From the NCBI GenBank assembly GCA_963767645.1, contig CAVYEW010000018.1, positions 186,001-250,000 on the forward strand: 64,000 nucleotides of DNA. Direction: 5' to 3'. The position numbers and the translations under genes are program-made. The DNA is from DATFDN01 sp963767645. Lineage in GTDB: Bacteria; Pseudomonadota; Alphaproteobacteria; Acetobacterales; Acetobacteraceae. Numbering within the stretch: the first letter of the stretch is position 1; each line of letters starts with the position of its first letter. Positions 1 to 8,802 of the stretch are shown in pieces. The notes beneath the pieces are model-generated. The model did no database searches and was not told the origin of the DNA. It saw only the letters and a list, made by a program, of their open reading frames with translations.

Positions 1-2
1 TC

Positions 3-350
3 GACGGCTATGCCGACCGGACGGCGACCATCGAGACCATCCGCGCGCTCGCTCCCGACATCATCGTCTGCGGCATGGGCAGCATCGTCCAGGAGAATTT
101 CCTGTTGCAGCTCGTCGAAGGTGGATGGAGGGGGGTAGGCTTCACCTGCGGCGGCTATCTCGACCAGTTGGTCGGCGGCATCAACTATTACCCGAAGCTG
201 GTGGACAAGTTGAATTTGCGCTGGGCCTATCGCCTATGCCGGGAGCCGCGGCGGCTGTGGCGGCGCTATCTGGTCGACTATCCGGCGTTCGGCCTTGCCC
301 TGTGCCGAGACTTGGGGGCGGCGGGGGTCCACGCACTCACCCAACGGTGA
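3..350 (+). CDS. WecB/TagA/CpsF-family glycosyltransferase, 3' part
   Basis: The reading frame is open from the left edge and ends at 350, so only the C-terminal ~115 residues are present. It shows the family's late motifs: GMGSIVQENFL (the usual G-x-P-x-QE region), then GVGFTCGGYLDQL, and the EWxYRL-like stretch RWAYRLCREPRRLWRRYL. Enzymes of this family transfer N-acetylmannosamine or a related sugar (glucuronic acid in the GumK/GumM-type context) onto a lipid-linked intermediate on the inner face of the membrane. Its place directly before a Wzc-type gene fits repeat-unit assembly of an exopolysaccharide. The exact sugar cannot be read from the sequence. Confidence in the family is high; the start lies outside the window. 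Confidence 0.85.
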   Translation, partial: DGYADRTATIETIRALAPDIIVCGMGSIVQENFLLQLVEGGWRGVGFTCGGYLDQLVGGINYYPKLVDKLNLRWAYRLCREPRRLWRRYLVDYPAFGLALCRDLGAAGVHALTQR

Positions 351-378
351 GGTTTGAGATTTCGGCGGAATGTGTTAT

Positions 379-402
379 CGTTAGGGTAACGGCCCGGTAA
401 CG
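379..402. promoter_or_regulatory. Possible operator: phased GGTAACG repeats
   Basis: The short gap before the Wzc-type gene contains CGTTA-N3-TAACG (379-391), followed by a second GGTAACG at 396-402. The two GGTAACG copies (385 and 396) are 11 bp apart, one helical turn. This is what is seen. A role as a regulator site for the polysaccharide genes is only inference, and chance is possible. Confidence 0.25.
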
Positions 403-453
403 ACCGAACGCGGGCGCCTTGCGCGTGTTGAACCGAAGTGGATCGTAGTCGAA

Positions 454-2655
454 ATGAATACAGCAACGCAGCTTGGCGGGTTCGACGAGGGCTCGGCTGA
501 GCAGACTTTTCTGCAGGAGATCGTCCGCAAACTGGGTCGCCGGAAGATTTTCATCCTCATGGCGACGGCCCTGCTGTTCGCGGCCGCGGCGGCGGGAATT
601 CAATATCTTCCCAAGACTTACGAGAGTACCGCAACGGTAGAGGTGCAGTCGCAGACGCCGCACGCGGTTTCGGTGCGCGACGTGGTGGGCGACCAGACGT
701 TCAGCGACGAGACCATGGGCACCGAGTTGGCGATCCTCAACTCGCGGGAGCTGCTGTCGCGGGTCGTCGACCAGCTGCACCTCACCACGGACCCGGAGTT
801 CAACCCGAACCTGAAGCCGGCTCTCCTGGACGGGGTCAGCCCGGCGCTGGTCACGTTCTTCGACCGCTGGGCACCGGAGGCCGTCCGGAGCCTGTGGCCT
901 GGCGAAAAGGCCGCCCCCACGCGCGAACGGGAGTACGACGACGTCCTGGACACCCTGCGCAAGCACCTGGCGATCGCGCCGGTCAGCCACTCGCGGGTGA
1001 TGCAGATCTCGGCCTACTCGCATGACCGCCACAAGGCCGCTACGATCGCCAACGCCGTCGCCGGCAGCTACATCACCGCTCATCTCGAGCAGAAGGCCGA
1101 GGTTTCCAGCGAGGCGCACCAGTTCATCGAGAAGCAGCTCGGCGAGCTGCGGCAAGCCGCCAACAGCGCCGCCCAGGCCGTAGAGGATTACCGGAACCAG
1201 AACGGGCTGATCGCCGGCGAGAAGAACACCCTGCTGCAGGAGGAGCTGACCGCGGCGAGCAACCAGCTCCTCGACGCCCGCGGCAAGCTGGCGACCCTGA
1301 ACACCCAGTGGCAGGCCATCAAGACCGGCGACCCGGAGAACGTCGCGGCGGTGCTCGCGAACCCGACCATCGTCAAGTTGCGGGAGCAGGAATCGACGAT
1401 GACCATGCAGCTGGCGAACATGAGCCGGCGCTATGGCAGCGACTCCTCGTTCCTCGCGCCGCTGAAGGCGCAGCTTGGCGCGGTGCGGGCCTCGATCGCC
1501 GCCGAGGCGCGCCGCGAGGTGCCGAGCCTGCAATATGCGGTCAATGCCCAGCAGGCTAATGTCAATGGGCTCGTTGCCCGGCTGAGCGACCTGATCGGGC
1601 GGGTAAGGAAGATGGAGCTGGCGCGCGCGCATCTGGCGACGCTGACCGACGAGAGCCGCGCGGCGCACGACATCTATGTGAATTTCCTCAGCCGCGCGAA
1701 GGAGACGGATCAGGACGTGCAGTGGACCGCCGCGCCGGCGGCGAATGTGCGGGTCATCTCGCAGGCGGCCGATCCCATCCACCCCTGGTTTCCCAACAAC
1801 AAGCTTATGCTGCCCGCCGCGCTGATCCTGTCGTTCGGCGCCGCCTGCGGCACCGCGCTGCTGGCCGAGAGCCGGAACAAGGGCGTTCTCAGCATGCGCC
1901 AGATCGAGGCGCTGTTCGGGGTGACCCCGCTCGGCCTCATTCCGCTGCGCACGGAGCGGACGGAGGCGATCTATCATGACGCCACCGAGCAGTTGTGGAA
2001 CCGGCTTGTGTTCGACGGCGACTCGGCCAACGCCTCGTGGAAGAGTCTCATGATCACCTCCACCCTGCCCAGCGAGGGCAAGACGACCTTGGCGCGGGCG
2101 CTTGCCGAAGTGGCCGTCAACCGGGGGCTGCGGGTGCTCCTGATCGACGCCGACATGCGCTCGGCGCGGGCAAAGCGCGATCTGGTAGGCGGACACGTCA
2201 TCGGCTTGGGCGACGTGCTGCGCGGCGACCTCAATCCGCATGACGCGCTGCATCCGTCGCCGACCGGCGTCATGACGCTGCCGGCCGGCCGGGCGCGCGG
2301 CAATCCGACGCGGCTGCTATCGCTGCCCACCCTGGAGGCGACGTTGCGGCAGCTCGAGCGGGACTATGACCACGTGATCATCGATGCGCCCCCGGCGCTG
2401 GTCGGCGGGGATTGCTGGTCGCTGTCGCGCCTCGTCGACCGGACCGTGTTCCTCATGAAGTGGGCCACAACGCCGCCCGATCAGGCCAGCGTGGCACTGA
2501 ACCGCCTATTCACGTCCGGAAGGACGGGTGAGGCTCCGGGAACGATGTCCAAGGTCGCCCTGGTCCTCAACATGGTTGATACCAGGATGAACGTGAAGTT
2601 CGGCCATGGGGACTCGGTTCTGTACTCGCCGGCGCTGAAGCAATACTACCAGTGA
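454..2655 (+). CDS. Polysaccharide co-polymerase with tyrosine autokinase domain (Wzc/GumC-like)
   Basis: A 733-residue inner-membrane protein that controls chain length and export in Wzy-dependent polysaccharide synthesis. A Wzz-type N-terminal part has TM1 at about residues 30-52, then a long periplasmic coiled-coil-rich region and TM2 near residue 445-470. The cytoplasmic BY-kinase follows: Walker A around residue 534 (LPSEGKTT), Walker A' near 561 (LLIDADMRS) and Walker B near 639 (HVIIDAPPA). The tail ends in a small tyrosine cluster (YSPALKQYYQ), shorter than in E. coli Wzc but fitting autophosphorylation. The stop overlaps the GTG start of the next gene (GTGA), indicating translational coupling. 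Family assignment is firm; the polymer it serves is unknown. Confidence 0.93.
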   Translation: MNTATQLGGFDEGSAEQTFLQEIVRKLGRRKIFILMATALLFAAAAAGIQYLPKTYESTATVEVQSQTPHAVSVRDVVGDQTFSDETMGTELAILNSRELLSRVVDQLHLTTDPEFNPNLKPALLDGVSPALVTFFDRWAPEAVRSLWPGEKAAPTREREYDDVLDTLRKHLAIAPVSHSRVMQISAYSHDRHKAATIANAVAGSYITAHLEQKAEVSSEAHQFIEKQLGELRQAANSAAQAVEDYRNQNGLIAGEKNTLLQEELTAASNQLLDARGKLATLNTQWQAIKTGDPENVAAVLANPTIVKLREQESTMTMQLANMSRRYGSDSSFLAPLKAQLGAVRASIAAEARREVPSLQYAVNAQQANVNGLVARLSDLIGRVRKMELARAHLATLTDESRAAHDIYVNFLSRAKETDQDVQWTAAPAANVRVISQAADPIHPWFPNNKLMLPAALILSFGAACGTALLAESRNKGVLSMRQIEALFGVTPLGLIPLRTERTEAIYHDATEQLWNRLVFDGDSANASWKSLMITSTLPSEGKTTLARALAEVAVNRGLRVLLIDADMRSARAKRDLVGGHVIGLGDVLRGDLNPHDALHPSPTGVMTLPAGRARGNPTRLLSLPTLEATLRQLERDYDHVIIDAPPALVGGDCWSLSRLVDRTVFLMKWATTPPDQASVALNRLFTSGRTGEAPGTMSKVALVLNMVDTRMNVKFGHGDSVLYSPALKQYYQ

Positions 2656-4248
2656 GCCGCGCCGCCGTTCCCTATACGGAGATGCGGGCCGCCTTCCCCA
2701 CTGCGCGGGGGGCGGCCCGCCGTCCTGCCGTCCCCGCGTACTCGGAGCTGTCGGACCGCGCGGTCCTGCGCTACGCCCTCGCATCGCAGGCCCTCGGGCT
2801 GCTCCTGCTCGCCTGTCACGTCCTGCTGGTAAAGCAGAGCATCTGGATGTTTCCTGTCGCCCTAGCGGCCCTGGCGTGGCTGTACGCCAATGCGCCGCTG
2901 GCGGGCCTGACGGTCTACTTCCAGATCCTGCTGTACCAGAACATCGCGATCGCCGTGTTCTCGCCCAGCATGAAATATATGCCGGATTTCGTCGCACTGC
3001 AGGGGACCAACTTCGTCGCCCTCGCGGTGATGGCGGTGATCGCGCTCAACCGGCTGCTGACGCCATCATGGCGCGCCCGCGTGGGCGGGGTGGTGCTCAC
3101 GGTCCTGATCGCGCTCGCGGCCGCCGCCCTCTACACACTGATCGGCGCGGCCAAGGAAGGGCCGACCTCGGCGTTGGTCTATTTCCGCGAGTTCACCTCG
3201 CCGGCTTTCGCGGTCCTGGTCGGGCTCGACGTCGGACGGAAATGGGGATACCGCACGATCGGCCTGTGTCTCCTGGTAAGCGCCGTGCTGGCCATCGTGC
3301 TCGGGGTCGTCGAGTACCTGCATCCCGATTGAATTCTACGGGCTGACGAACGCGGTCACGTTCATGCAGCTCAAGAACTACATGCAGCCTGTGGGCAATA
3401 CGTTCTACGTTCCGCAGGATATCGTGCAGCACTATACCGGAGCGTTCTTCAACCTGACCGGCGCCGATACCGGTGTCGGCAGTCTCACCAGTTTCCGCTT
3501 CGGCGGGCCGATCGAAAACCCGATCAGCTATGCGTATATCCTCGCCGTCATCGGGCTGGTGGGCGTGAGCCTGCGGCGGAGCGGCTGGCTTGTCCTCGTG
3601 CTGCCCCTGCTCATCCTCATCGGCGTGAAGGGGGCCTTGGTGCTCGTCGCGTTCAGCTTTGCGCTCTGGGCGGTTTGGCGCGCGTGGCGGAGCAAGCGCA
3701 TGCTGGTGGCGAGCGGGGTGGCGCTCATGGTTGTCTACACGGCGTACGGTATCGCGACCGGGCTGTCGAACAACGACTTCCACGTGCTCGGCTTCCTCGG
3801 CGGCGTGCGCGGGCTCCTCGCCAATCCGATCGGCCACGGCATCGGCGTCGGCGGCAATCTCTCGGCCAACGCCAATGCCGGGTTCAAATGGACCGGGCAA
3901 GGCGGGTTCACGAGCATCGGACCTGATTTTGCGCTGGAGAGTGCGGTCGGGGTCCTGATCTACCAGATGGGGCTGGCGGCGGTCGCGGTGTTCGCGGTGT
4001 TCGCCGCGCTGCTGCGGGCGGCGCCGATCGGGGTTGCCGTGGTCAGGAACGGCGTGGCACGCCTGATGACCCGCCGCCAGGACGTGCTGTTTCTCGCTCT
4101 GGCGATGATCGTGGTGAACGGCATCTTCCAGGAGGAGGCGTATGCGCCGTATGCCGCCGGCGTGCTCACCCTGCTGTGCGGGGTCGTCGTGGCCAACGGT
4201 ACGAGGCCTTCGCTGACCCTCTCCTCTGCGTCGCGCCGCTCGACCTGA
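2652..4248 (+). pseudogene. O-antigen polymerase/ligase-like membrane protein (Wzy-type), split by a one-base frameshift
   Basis: Two adjacent frames form one protein. The first (2652-3332, GTG start overlapping the upstream stop) gives 226 residues with several membrane helices and stops just after VEYLHPD. The second (in frame from about 3331 to 4248) resumes with EFYGLTNAVTFMQLK and carries a large soluble loop, more helices and the GHGIGVGGN-type motif of EPS polymerases. Removing one T in the CCCGATTGAATTC stretch (about 3328-3334) joins them into a continuous ~530-residue protein, the normal size for Wzy/WaaL-like proteins. It would polymerise repeat units on the periplasmic side. Whether the shift is real or a sequencing error cannot be told here. 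Confidence 0.8.
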
Positions 4249-4259
4249 GGGTTCGGCGC

Positions 4260-5345
4260 ATGCGGGGCGTGGCGTGGCTGCTGGCCTTGCTCCTGACCGC
4301 GAACGCGGCCCGCGCCGAAGTCCCCGCCGATCGGTTGCGGACCCTGTCGCGCGGCGTGAACCTGACCACGGCCATGGACCAGCGTTTGCTGGCGCGCGTG
4401 TCCGCTGACCTCACGGCCATTCGCCGGATCGGGTTCCGCCACATTCGCCTTTTCGTCGATCCTCGCGACATCCTGGCCAGCACGAACCGGCGCCAGGCGC
4501 CTTACCTGCAGCGCCTTGACGCCGTGGTGCGGTCCGCGCTCGGTGACGGCCTTGGCGTCATCTTGTGTATGGCCTCCGCGCGCGACCAGTGGAGCGACCA
4601 GCCGACGGATGCCGTGGAGCGGACATGGACGCGGGCCTGGACGTTTCTCGCCCGGCACTACTCCGCAACCGCGCCGGACAAGCTGTTCTTTGAACTCGCC
4701 AACGAGCCGGGGATCACGGACGGTCGGCGCTGGAGCGACCTGCAAGACGCCTTGCGGCGAGCCGTGCGGGCCGAGGCTCCCGGGCGCACGCTGCTGCTCA
4801 CGGCCAGTCCGACCTCGACCGCCGCTGCGCTGGCCGCCCTGGCTCCGAGCGCGGACGGCAACGTCGTCTATGCGTTTCACCTCTATCAGCCGATGGTGTT
4901 CACCCATCAGGGAGCCGACTGGCCGGGCGCATCCCAGTACAAGGGCTTTGCCGGCCTGGAGTATCCCCCAAATGCCGCGAACATCGCCAGCATCGCCAGG
5001 CATGCCGATCCGGGAAGTCTCGACCAGTATGCGCGGATTGGCGGTCAGATGATGGGACGCGAGATCGACGATGCGGGGGCGTGGGCAGCCGCGCATCACG
5101 TCCCGGTCTCGGTCACCGAATTCGGCGTCTTCCGGCGTGCCCCGCCCGCCTCCCGCGCGGCTTGGCTGGAAGAGGCGCGACATCGCCTCGAGGCGGCCTC
5201 GTTCGGCTGGACCCTCTGGGAGTACGAGGGTGGCTTCGGCATCAAGCCCGAGATGGGGCAGGGATGCGATGCGATCATTTCCGCCCTTGGCCTGTGTGCG
5301 AATTCGAATCGGGACCGTGATGTACCGGCATACGATTTGAAGTGA
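4260..5345 (+). CDS. Secreted glycoside hydrolase family 5 protein
   Basis: A 361-residue protein with a typical Sec signal peptide (MRGVAWLLALLLTANAARA) when started at the ATG at 4260; a longer frame upstream exists but would bury the signal. The (beta/alpha)8 GH5 hallmarks are present: FFELANEP with the acid/base Glu near residue 149, and the nucleophile Glu in SVTEFGVF near residue 287. A His-Leu-Tyr strand (YAFHLYQP) lies between them. GH5 enzymes hydrolyse beta-linked glucans and mannans. Polysaccharide loci often encode one periplasmic glycanase that trims or edits the polymer, which is the likely role here. Substrate is not determinable from sequence. It sits 11 bp after the polymerase gene, probably in the same operon. 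Confidence 0.88.
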   Translation: MRGVAWLLALLLTANAARAEVPADRLRTLSRGVNLTTAMDQRLLARVSADLTAIRRIGFRHIRLFVDPRDILASTNRRQAPYLQRLDAVVRSALGDGLGVILCMASARDQWSDQPTDAVERTWTRAWTFLARHYSATAPDKLFFELANEPGITDGRRWSDLQDALRRAVRAEAPGRTLLLTASPTSTAAALAALAPSADGNVVYAFHLYQPMVFTHQGADWPGASQYKGFAGLEYPPNAANIASIARHADPGSLDQYARIGGQMMGREIDDAGAWAAAHHVPVSVTEFGVFRRAPPASRAAWLEEARHRLEAASFGWTLWEYEGGFGIKPEMGQGCDAIISALGLCANSNRDRDVPAYDLK

Positions 5346-5456
5346 CAATGCTCGAGTTTTGGAGCATTATTCTCGTGGTGTGTGCTGTCGGGCACAGCCT
5401 TAAGTCGGTACTTGGGGTAGATTCGGCTGGCGGTCTGTGGCCGTACGGAGGATTTC

Positions 5457-6644
5457 TTGCTTTACTTGCCGACGGTGGGCGATGCCGTCACGCAGCGCGG
5501 CACGATGACCTGGCTTGAAACCGTGCGTGACGCCGCACGCTTTCAAGAGGTCGAAGCCGCTTGGCTGGACTTGTGGCAGCGCAGCGGCGCCGGGGTGTTT
5601 CAGCACCATAGCTGGATCGCGGCGTGGTGGCGCGGATGCGGCAGCGACTATCGTCTGCGGATCGGCCTGGCGTGGCAAGGGGAGGAACTGGTCGCGATCT
5701 TGCCGCTCGCCGTCCGTTCCTGGCATGGCATGCGGATCCTGGAATGGGCCGCGCAGTCGTTCAGCGACTACTGCGACATCATCGGCTCGCCCGCCGTGCT
5801 CGAGGATCTCTGGGCCTCCGTTACCGCGGCGGGCGGGTTCGACGTAATCAGGCTCAAGAATATCCCACCCGATGCCCGGGTGCTGTCCGCGTTGCGGCAG
5901 CTCAAGCTCCAGGAAACGCCCGAGCGTCACCCGCACGATCTCTGCCTGAGCGTGGCCTCGCATTGGACGAGCGGGGAAGCGTGGTTCAGGAGTCTCAACA
6001 AGAAGAAGCGCAACAACCACACCCGCGGCGCCCGCATCCTTGCCGAGTTCGGGGAGGTGGTGCATCGCCAGTATCTTCCGGGCGAGGCGCTCGCGCCGGT
6101 GCTGCAACGACTGATAACACTCAAGCTGAGCTGGCTCCGCGCCAAGAAGCTGCGCTCTCCGTTGCTCGATAATAACGTTGATGTGCTGCCGCGGTTGGTG
6201 CAGGCGCTGTCGCGAGTTGGTAGTCTGCGTATCTTCGCGATCGAGTGCGGCGGGGAAATCGTCGCCGGCTCGGTGAACGTTGTGCAGAATGACAGGATGA
6301 TGGCCTTCTTCTCCGCCTACGATCCCAGATATGAGCGTGCATCTCCGGGCATCAGCCTGATGACCGAGTACACGCGCTGGGCATTCGACCACGGCATCAC
6401 GGTTGTGGACTATCTGCGGGGCAGCGAGGCCTACAAGTTCGAGTTTGCCAATGCCGCGGTCGAGTTGACCTCCGTCGTGAAGGGCTGCACGGTTCTCGGA
6501 AGGTCGGTCCTGGCGGGGCAGGGGCTGCTCACCGCCGCGAAGCGGAGGCTCGAGTGCTTCCGCTCCGGGCCGACGCCGCCGTCCGCCATTCCCTCTTACG
6601 GCGGCGCCTATCTGACCCAGAGCGGGATGCCCCGCGTCCCCTGA
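5457..6644 (+). CDS. FemAB/CelD (BcsL)-like GNAT-fold acyltransferase
   Basis: A 395-residue soluble protein resembling the acetyltransferases annotated as involved in cellulose biosynthesis (double GNAT fold). Visible features are the N-terminal VFQHHSWIAAWW stretch, a basic helix (SLNKKKRNNHTRGARIL) and the C-terminal half with GGEIVAGSVNVV and YRGSEAYKFEFA-like motifs (here YLRGSEAYKFEF). A TTG start at 5457 is favoured by a strong GGAGG five bases upstream; an ATG at 5505 is the alternative. The likely role is to add an acyl or aminoacyl group to the exopolysaccharide or a precursor. That role rests on location in the locus and family, not on a known substrate. Confidence 0.8.
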   Translation: MLYLPTVGDAVTQRGTMTWLETVRDAARFQEVEAAWLDLWQRSGAGVFQHHSWIAAWWRGCGSDYRLRIGLAWQGEELVAILPLAVRSWHGMRILEWAAQSFSDYCDIIGSPAVLEDLWASVTAAGGFDVIRLKNIPPDARVLSALRQLKLQETPERHPHDLCLSVASHWTSGEAWFRSLNKKKRNNHTRGARILAEFGEVVHRQYLPGEALAPVLQRLITLKLSWLRAKKLRSPLLDNNVDVLPRLVQALSRVGSLRIFAIECGGEIVAGSVNVVQNDRMMAFFSAYDPRYERASPGISLMTEYTRWAFDHGITVVDYLRGSEAYKFEFANAAVELTSVVKGCTVLGRSVLAGQGLLTAAKRRLECFRSGPTPPSAIPSYGGAYLTQSGMPRVP

Positions 6645-6727
6645 GTGGTGTTCGCACAGCCGGCGGCCGCTGATGAGCAGGTTCATGAATTGAGAGCGTA
6701 CCATAGCGAGAGCAAGGAGAGGCGGCG

Positions 6728-6889
6728 TTGGTTGATGCGGTGGTCATCGACGCCGGGCCGTATGGGCTTTCGGTCGCGGCCTATTTGCGCGGTACGCGGT
6801 TCGCGGCCCAGCCGGTCGCTCGGGCCATGTCGCGCGTCGGCGCCGTCCGCCTCGAAGCGGAACCCATCCCTGCCCGGCTGCCGGCCTGA
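6728..6889 (+). pseudogene. N-terminal remnant of an FAD/NAD(P)-binding oxidoreductase
   Basis: A TTG preceded by AAGGAGAG opens a 53-codon frame that begins VDAVVIDAGPYGLSVAAYLRG. This is the beta-alpha-beta dinucleotide fold start of flavoprotein monooxygenases (normally VVIGAGPYGLS), with the first glycine changed to Asp. The frame then loses similarity and stops at 6887-6889. Only the first ~20 codons are recognisable, so it is a truncated relic between the acyltransferase and the ATP-grasp gene. Related enzymes are about 400 residues or longer. Moderate confidence; it is too short for a firm family call. Confidence 0.5.
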
Positions 6890-6893
6890 ACGG

Positions 6894-8060
6894 ATGCGAC
6901 ACATGCAAAGCCTGGCGCTGAAGGAGCGGTCGACACAGCACTCCGTGCCGCTCAACGTGGTGCTGCTGACCCATTGGGGGCGGAGCGGCTACAACATCCT
7001 CCGCGCACTCAATGCGATGGGCGGCAAGACGTTCCTGATCCACGACGAACGCTCGGCGTCGCTGCGGCTGTCGCGCTGCTGCAAGGTCGTGCATTCGATC
7101 CCGGAGATCGCGGAGGCGGACCCGGCGACGGTGGTCGGGATCATCAACGATCTCCACAGCTCGGTCGGCATCGACAGCGTGATCGCAAGTGATGTCGAGA
7201 GCCTGACGTTGCTCGCCAGGATCAAGTCGGACCTGCAGGCTCCGGTGTTCCCTATCGCCGAGCTCAGCACGCTTCTGGCGCTCAACAACAAGTGGGAATT
7301 CTACAAGCTCTGCGTCGCGAACAACGTCCCGGTGCCGAAGACCCTGTTTGTCGAGGACAAGTCGGCGATCGACCCCGAGATCATCGCGGCCGAGCTGGGT
7401 TTTCCCCTGGTCGTCAAGCCGGTCGCGGGATACGGGCAGCGCGGCATCCTGGTGCTGACCGGCAAGGCGGACCTTGAAGCGCGGCTGCTTCGCAATCACT
7501 CGTATACCTATGGCGGAATGGTGATCCAGGAGTTCGTCGAGGGGTGCGACTGGGCGCTCAGCGTCTTCGCGCGCAACGGCGCGGTCGAGAACTGGACAGC
7601 ATGGGCCTGCCCGGGACAGCTCGAGGCAGGATACGGCGTCGGACGCTTCTTGGTGACCGAGTTCTGTGACCGTCGCGACCTCATGGAAATGGGCGAGAAG
7701 ATCATCTCGGCCACCGGCTTCTCCGGGGTCGCGAACTTCGATGCGCGCTTCGATATCCGATCGAACACGATGAAGATGTTCGAATGCAACCCGCGGTTCT
7801 TCAATCGCATGCTGGCGGCCCGGTTCTGTGGTCTCGACTTCGTCCGGGCGGGACTGCCCAGTGGCGGAGGCGGGCAGCGGATCTCGCTCGACCAGAAGCA
7901 CTACTATCCGTGGCAGGAACTGTTCTCTGTGCGCGGCGTGCGGCGGCTGCTCAACGGCGAATGGAAGCCGTCGCTGCTGGCGCGCGACGTCTACGAATTG
8001 CTGAGCGATCCGCTGCCGCCGATCATGCGGAAATTCACTCGCGAGGATGCGCGCACTTGA
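6894..8060 (+). CDS. ATP-grasp domain carboxylate-amine ligase-like protein
   Basis: 388 residues from the ATG at 6894 (a second ATG is at 6903). The frame extends upstream to 6645, but that part reads like out-of-frame flavoprotein debris. The N-terminal pre-ATP-grasp fold (VVLLTHWGRSGYNILRALN) is followed by the nucleotide-binding lysine strand FPLVVKPVAGYGQRGI near residue 171. The metal-binding FECNPRFFNRM comes near residue 297. ATP-grasp enzymes activate a carboxylate as acyl phosphate and join it to an amine or thiol. Set between an acyltransferase and two carbohydrate-active proteins, it may attach an amino acid or similar group during polysaccharide decoration. No substrate can be named. 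Confidence 0.82.
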   Translation: MRHMQSLALKERSTQHSVPLNVVLLTHWGRSGYNILRALNAMGGKTFLIHDERSASLRLSRCCKVVHSIPEIAEADPATVVGIINDLHSSVGIDSVIASDVESLTLLARIKSDLQAPVFPIAELSTLLALNNKWEFYKLCVANNVPVPKTLFVEDKSAIDPEIIAAELGFPLVVKPVAGYGQRGILVLTGKADLEARLLRNHSYTYGGMVIQEFVEGCDWALSVFARNGAVENWTAWACPGQLEAGYGVGRFLVTEFCDRRDLMEMGEKIISATGFSGVANFDARFDIRSNTMKMFECNPRFFNRMLAARFCGLDFVRAGLPSGGGGQRISLDQKHYYPWQELFSVRGVRRLLNGEWKPSLLARDVYELLSDPLPPIMRKFTREDART

Positions 8061-8097
8061 CGGGCCGGCTTGGAACGGCGCCAGAGAGGGATGGCCG

Positions 8098-8802
8098 GTG
8101 ATTCCGAAGCGACTGCACTATGTCTGGGTGGGCAGCCCGCTTCCGGAGCTGCAACGCAGCTATATAGAAACCTGGAAGCAGACCAATCCGGACTACGAAA
8201 TCGTCGGCTGGAACGAGAGCAACATCGACTTCTCCGTGCCGATGATCAGGGCCGCCTTCGACGAGAGGAAATGGGCCAAGGTCGCCGACATCGTGCGGCT
8301 CATGGCGATCGCCGAGCAAGGCGGGATCTATTTCGATACCGACTTCAAGGTCCTGAAGTCGCTCGAACCCACCCGCCGCCATGCGTGCTTCTTCGCCTTC
8401 CAGGAGCCGGACGCCTCGCCCGATTGGGTCGCCAACGGGGTTTTCGGGGCCGAACCGGGCCACCGTTTCGTCGCCAAGGCCCTCGAGCGGCTGTTGAGCA
8501 AGCGACGGGTGCCGCTCGGTCTGGAGCGCCCCACCTCGTTCGGTCCCAAGCTGATAACCCGCCTGCTCCGCGAGGAGGGGCTGGCGGCCTACTCGCCGGA
8601 CGGCGTGCAGGTCAGAGACGTGTTCGTCTATCCTACTCCGGTCTTTTTCCCGTTCAGCTGGAGGGAGCGGTTCGATCCAAGCTGCGTCGGTGAGGCAACG
8701 CTCGCCGTGCATTTCTGGGAAAAGTCCTGGGACCGGGACGTGCCCTTGCCGGTGCGGCTGGCGCGGTCGGCGCGGTCACTGGCGCGCAGCCGCGTGCGAT
8801 GA
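8098..8802 (+). CDS. DXD-motif sugar glycosyltransferase (Gly_transf_sug/Och1-like)
   Basis: The protein starts with the family signature IPKRLHYVWVG and carries AKVADIVRLMAIAEQGGIYFDTDFKV. The DTD in that stretch is the DXD motif that binds the nucleotide-sugar metal ion. A GTG at 8098, seven bases after AGAGGG, puts IPKR at the N-terminus as in relatives. An ATG at 8047 would add 17 residues and overlap the ATP-grasp gene. It transfers a sugar in the cytoplasm, likely adding a residue to the repeat unit of this locus. The stop overlaps the next start (ATGA), so the two genes are coupled. Donor and acceptor are unknown. Confidence 0.87.
   Translation: MIPKRLHYVWVGSPLPELQRSYIETWKQTNPDYEIVGWNESNIDFSVPMIRAAFDERKWAKVADIVRLMAIAEQGGIYFDTDFKVLKSLEPTRRHACFFAFQEPDASPDWVANGVFGAEPGHRFVAKALERLLSKRRVPLGLERPTSFGPKLITRLLREEGLAAYSPDGVQVRDVFVYPTPVFFPFSWRERFDPSCVGEATLAVHFWEKSWDRDVPLPVRLARSARSLARSRVR

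Noticed and set aside
337..2253. A long open frame on the minus strand opposite the Wzc-type gene
   Set aside because: It is an antisense frame of high-GC coding DNA: Arg/Gly/Leu-rich, no domain motif, and the plus-strand protein has all expected kinase motifs.
6645..6893. A longer N-terminus for the ATP-grasp protein
   Set aside because: The extra 83 residues are Arg/Ser/Pro-rich with no fold, and the same DNA encodes a flavoprotein start in another frame.
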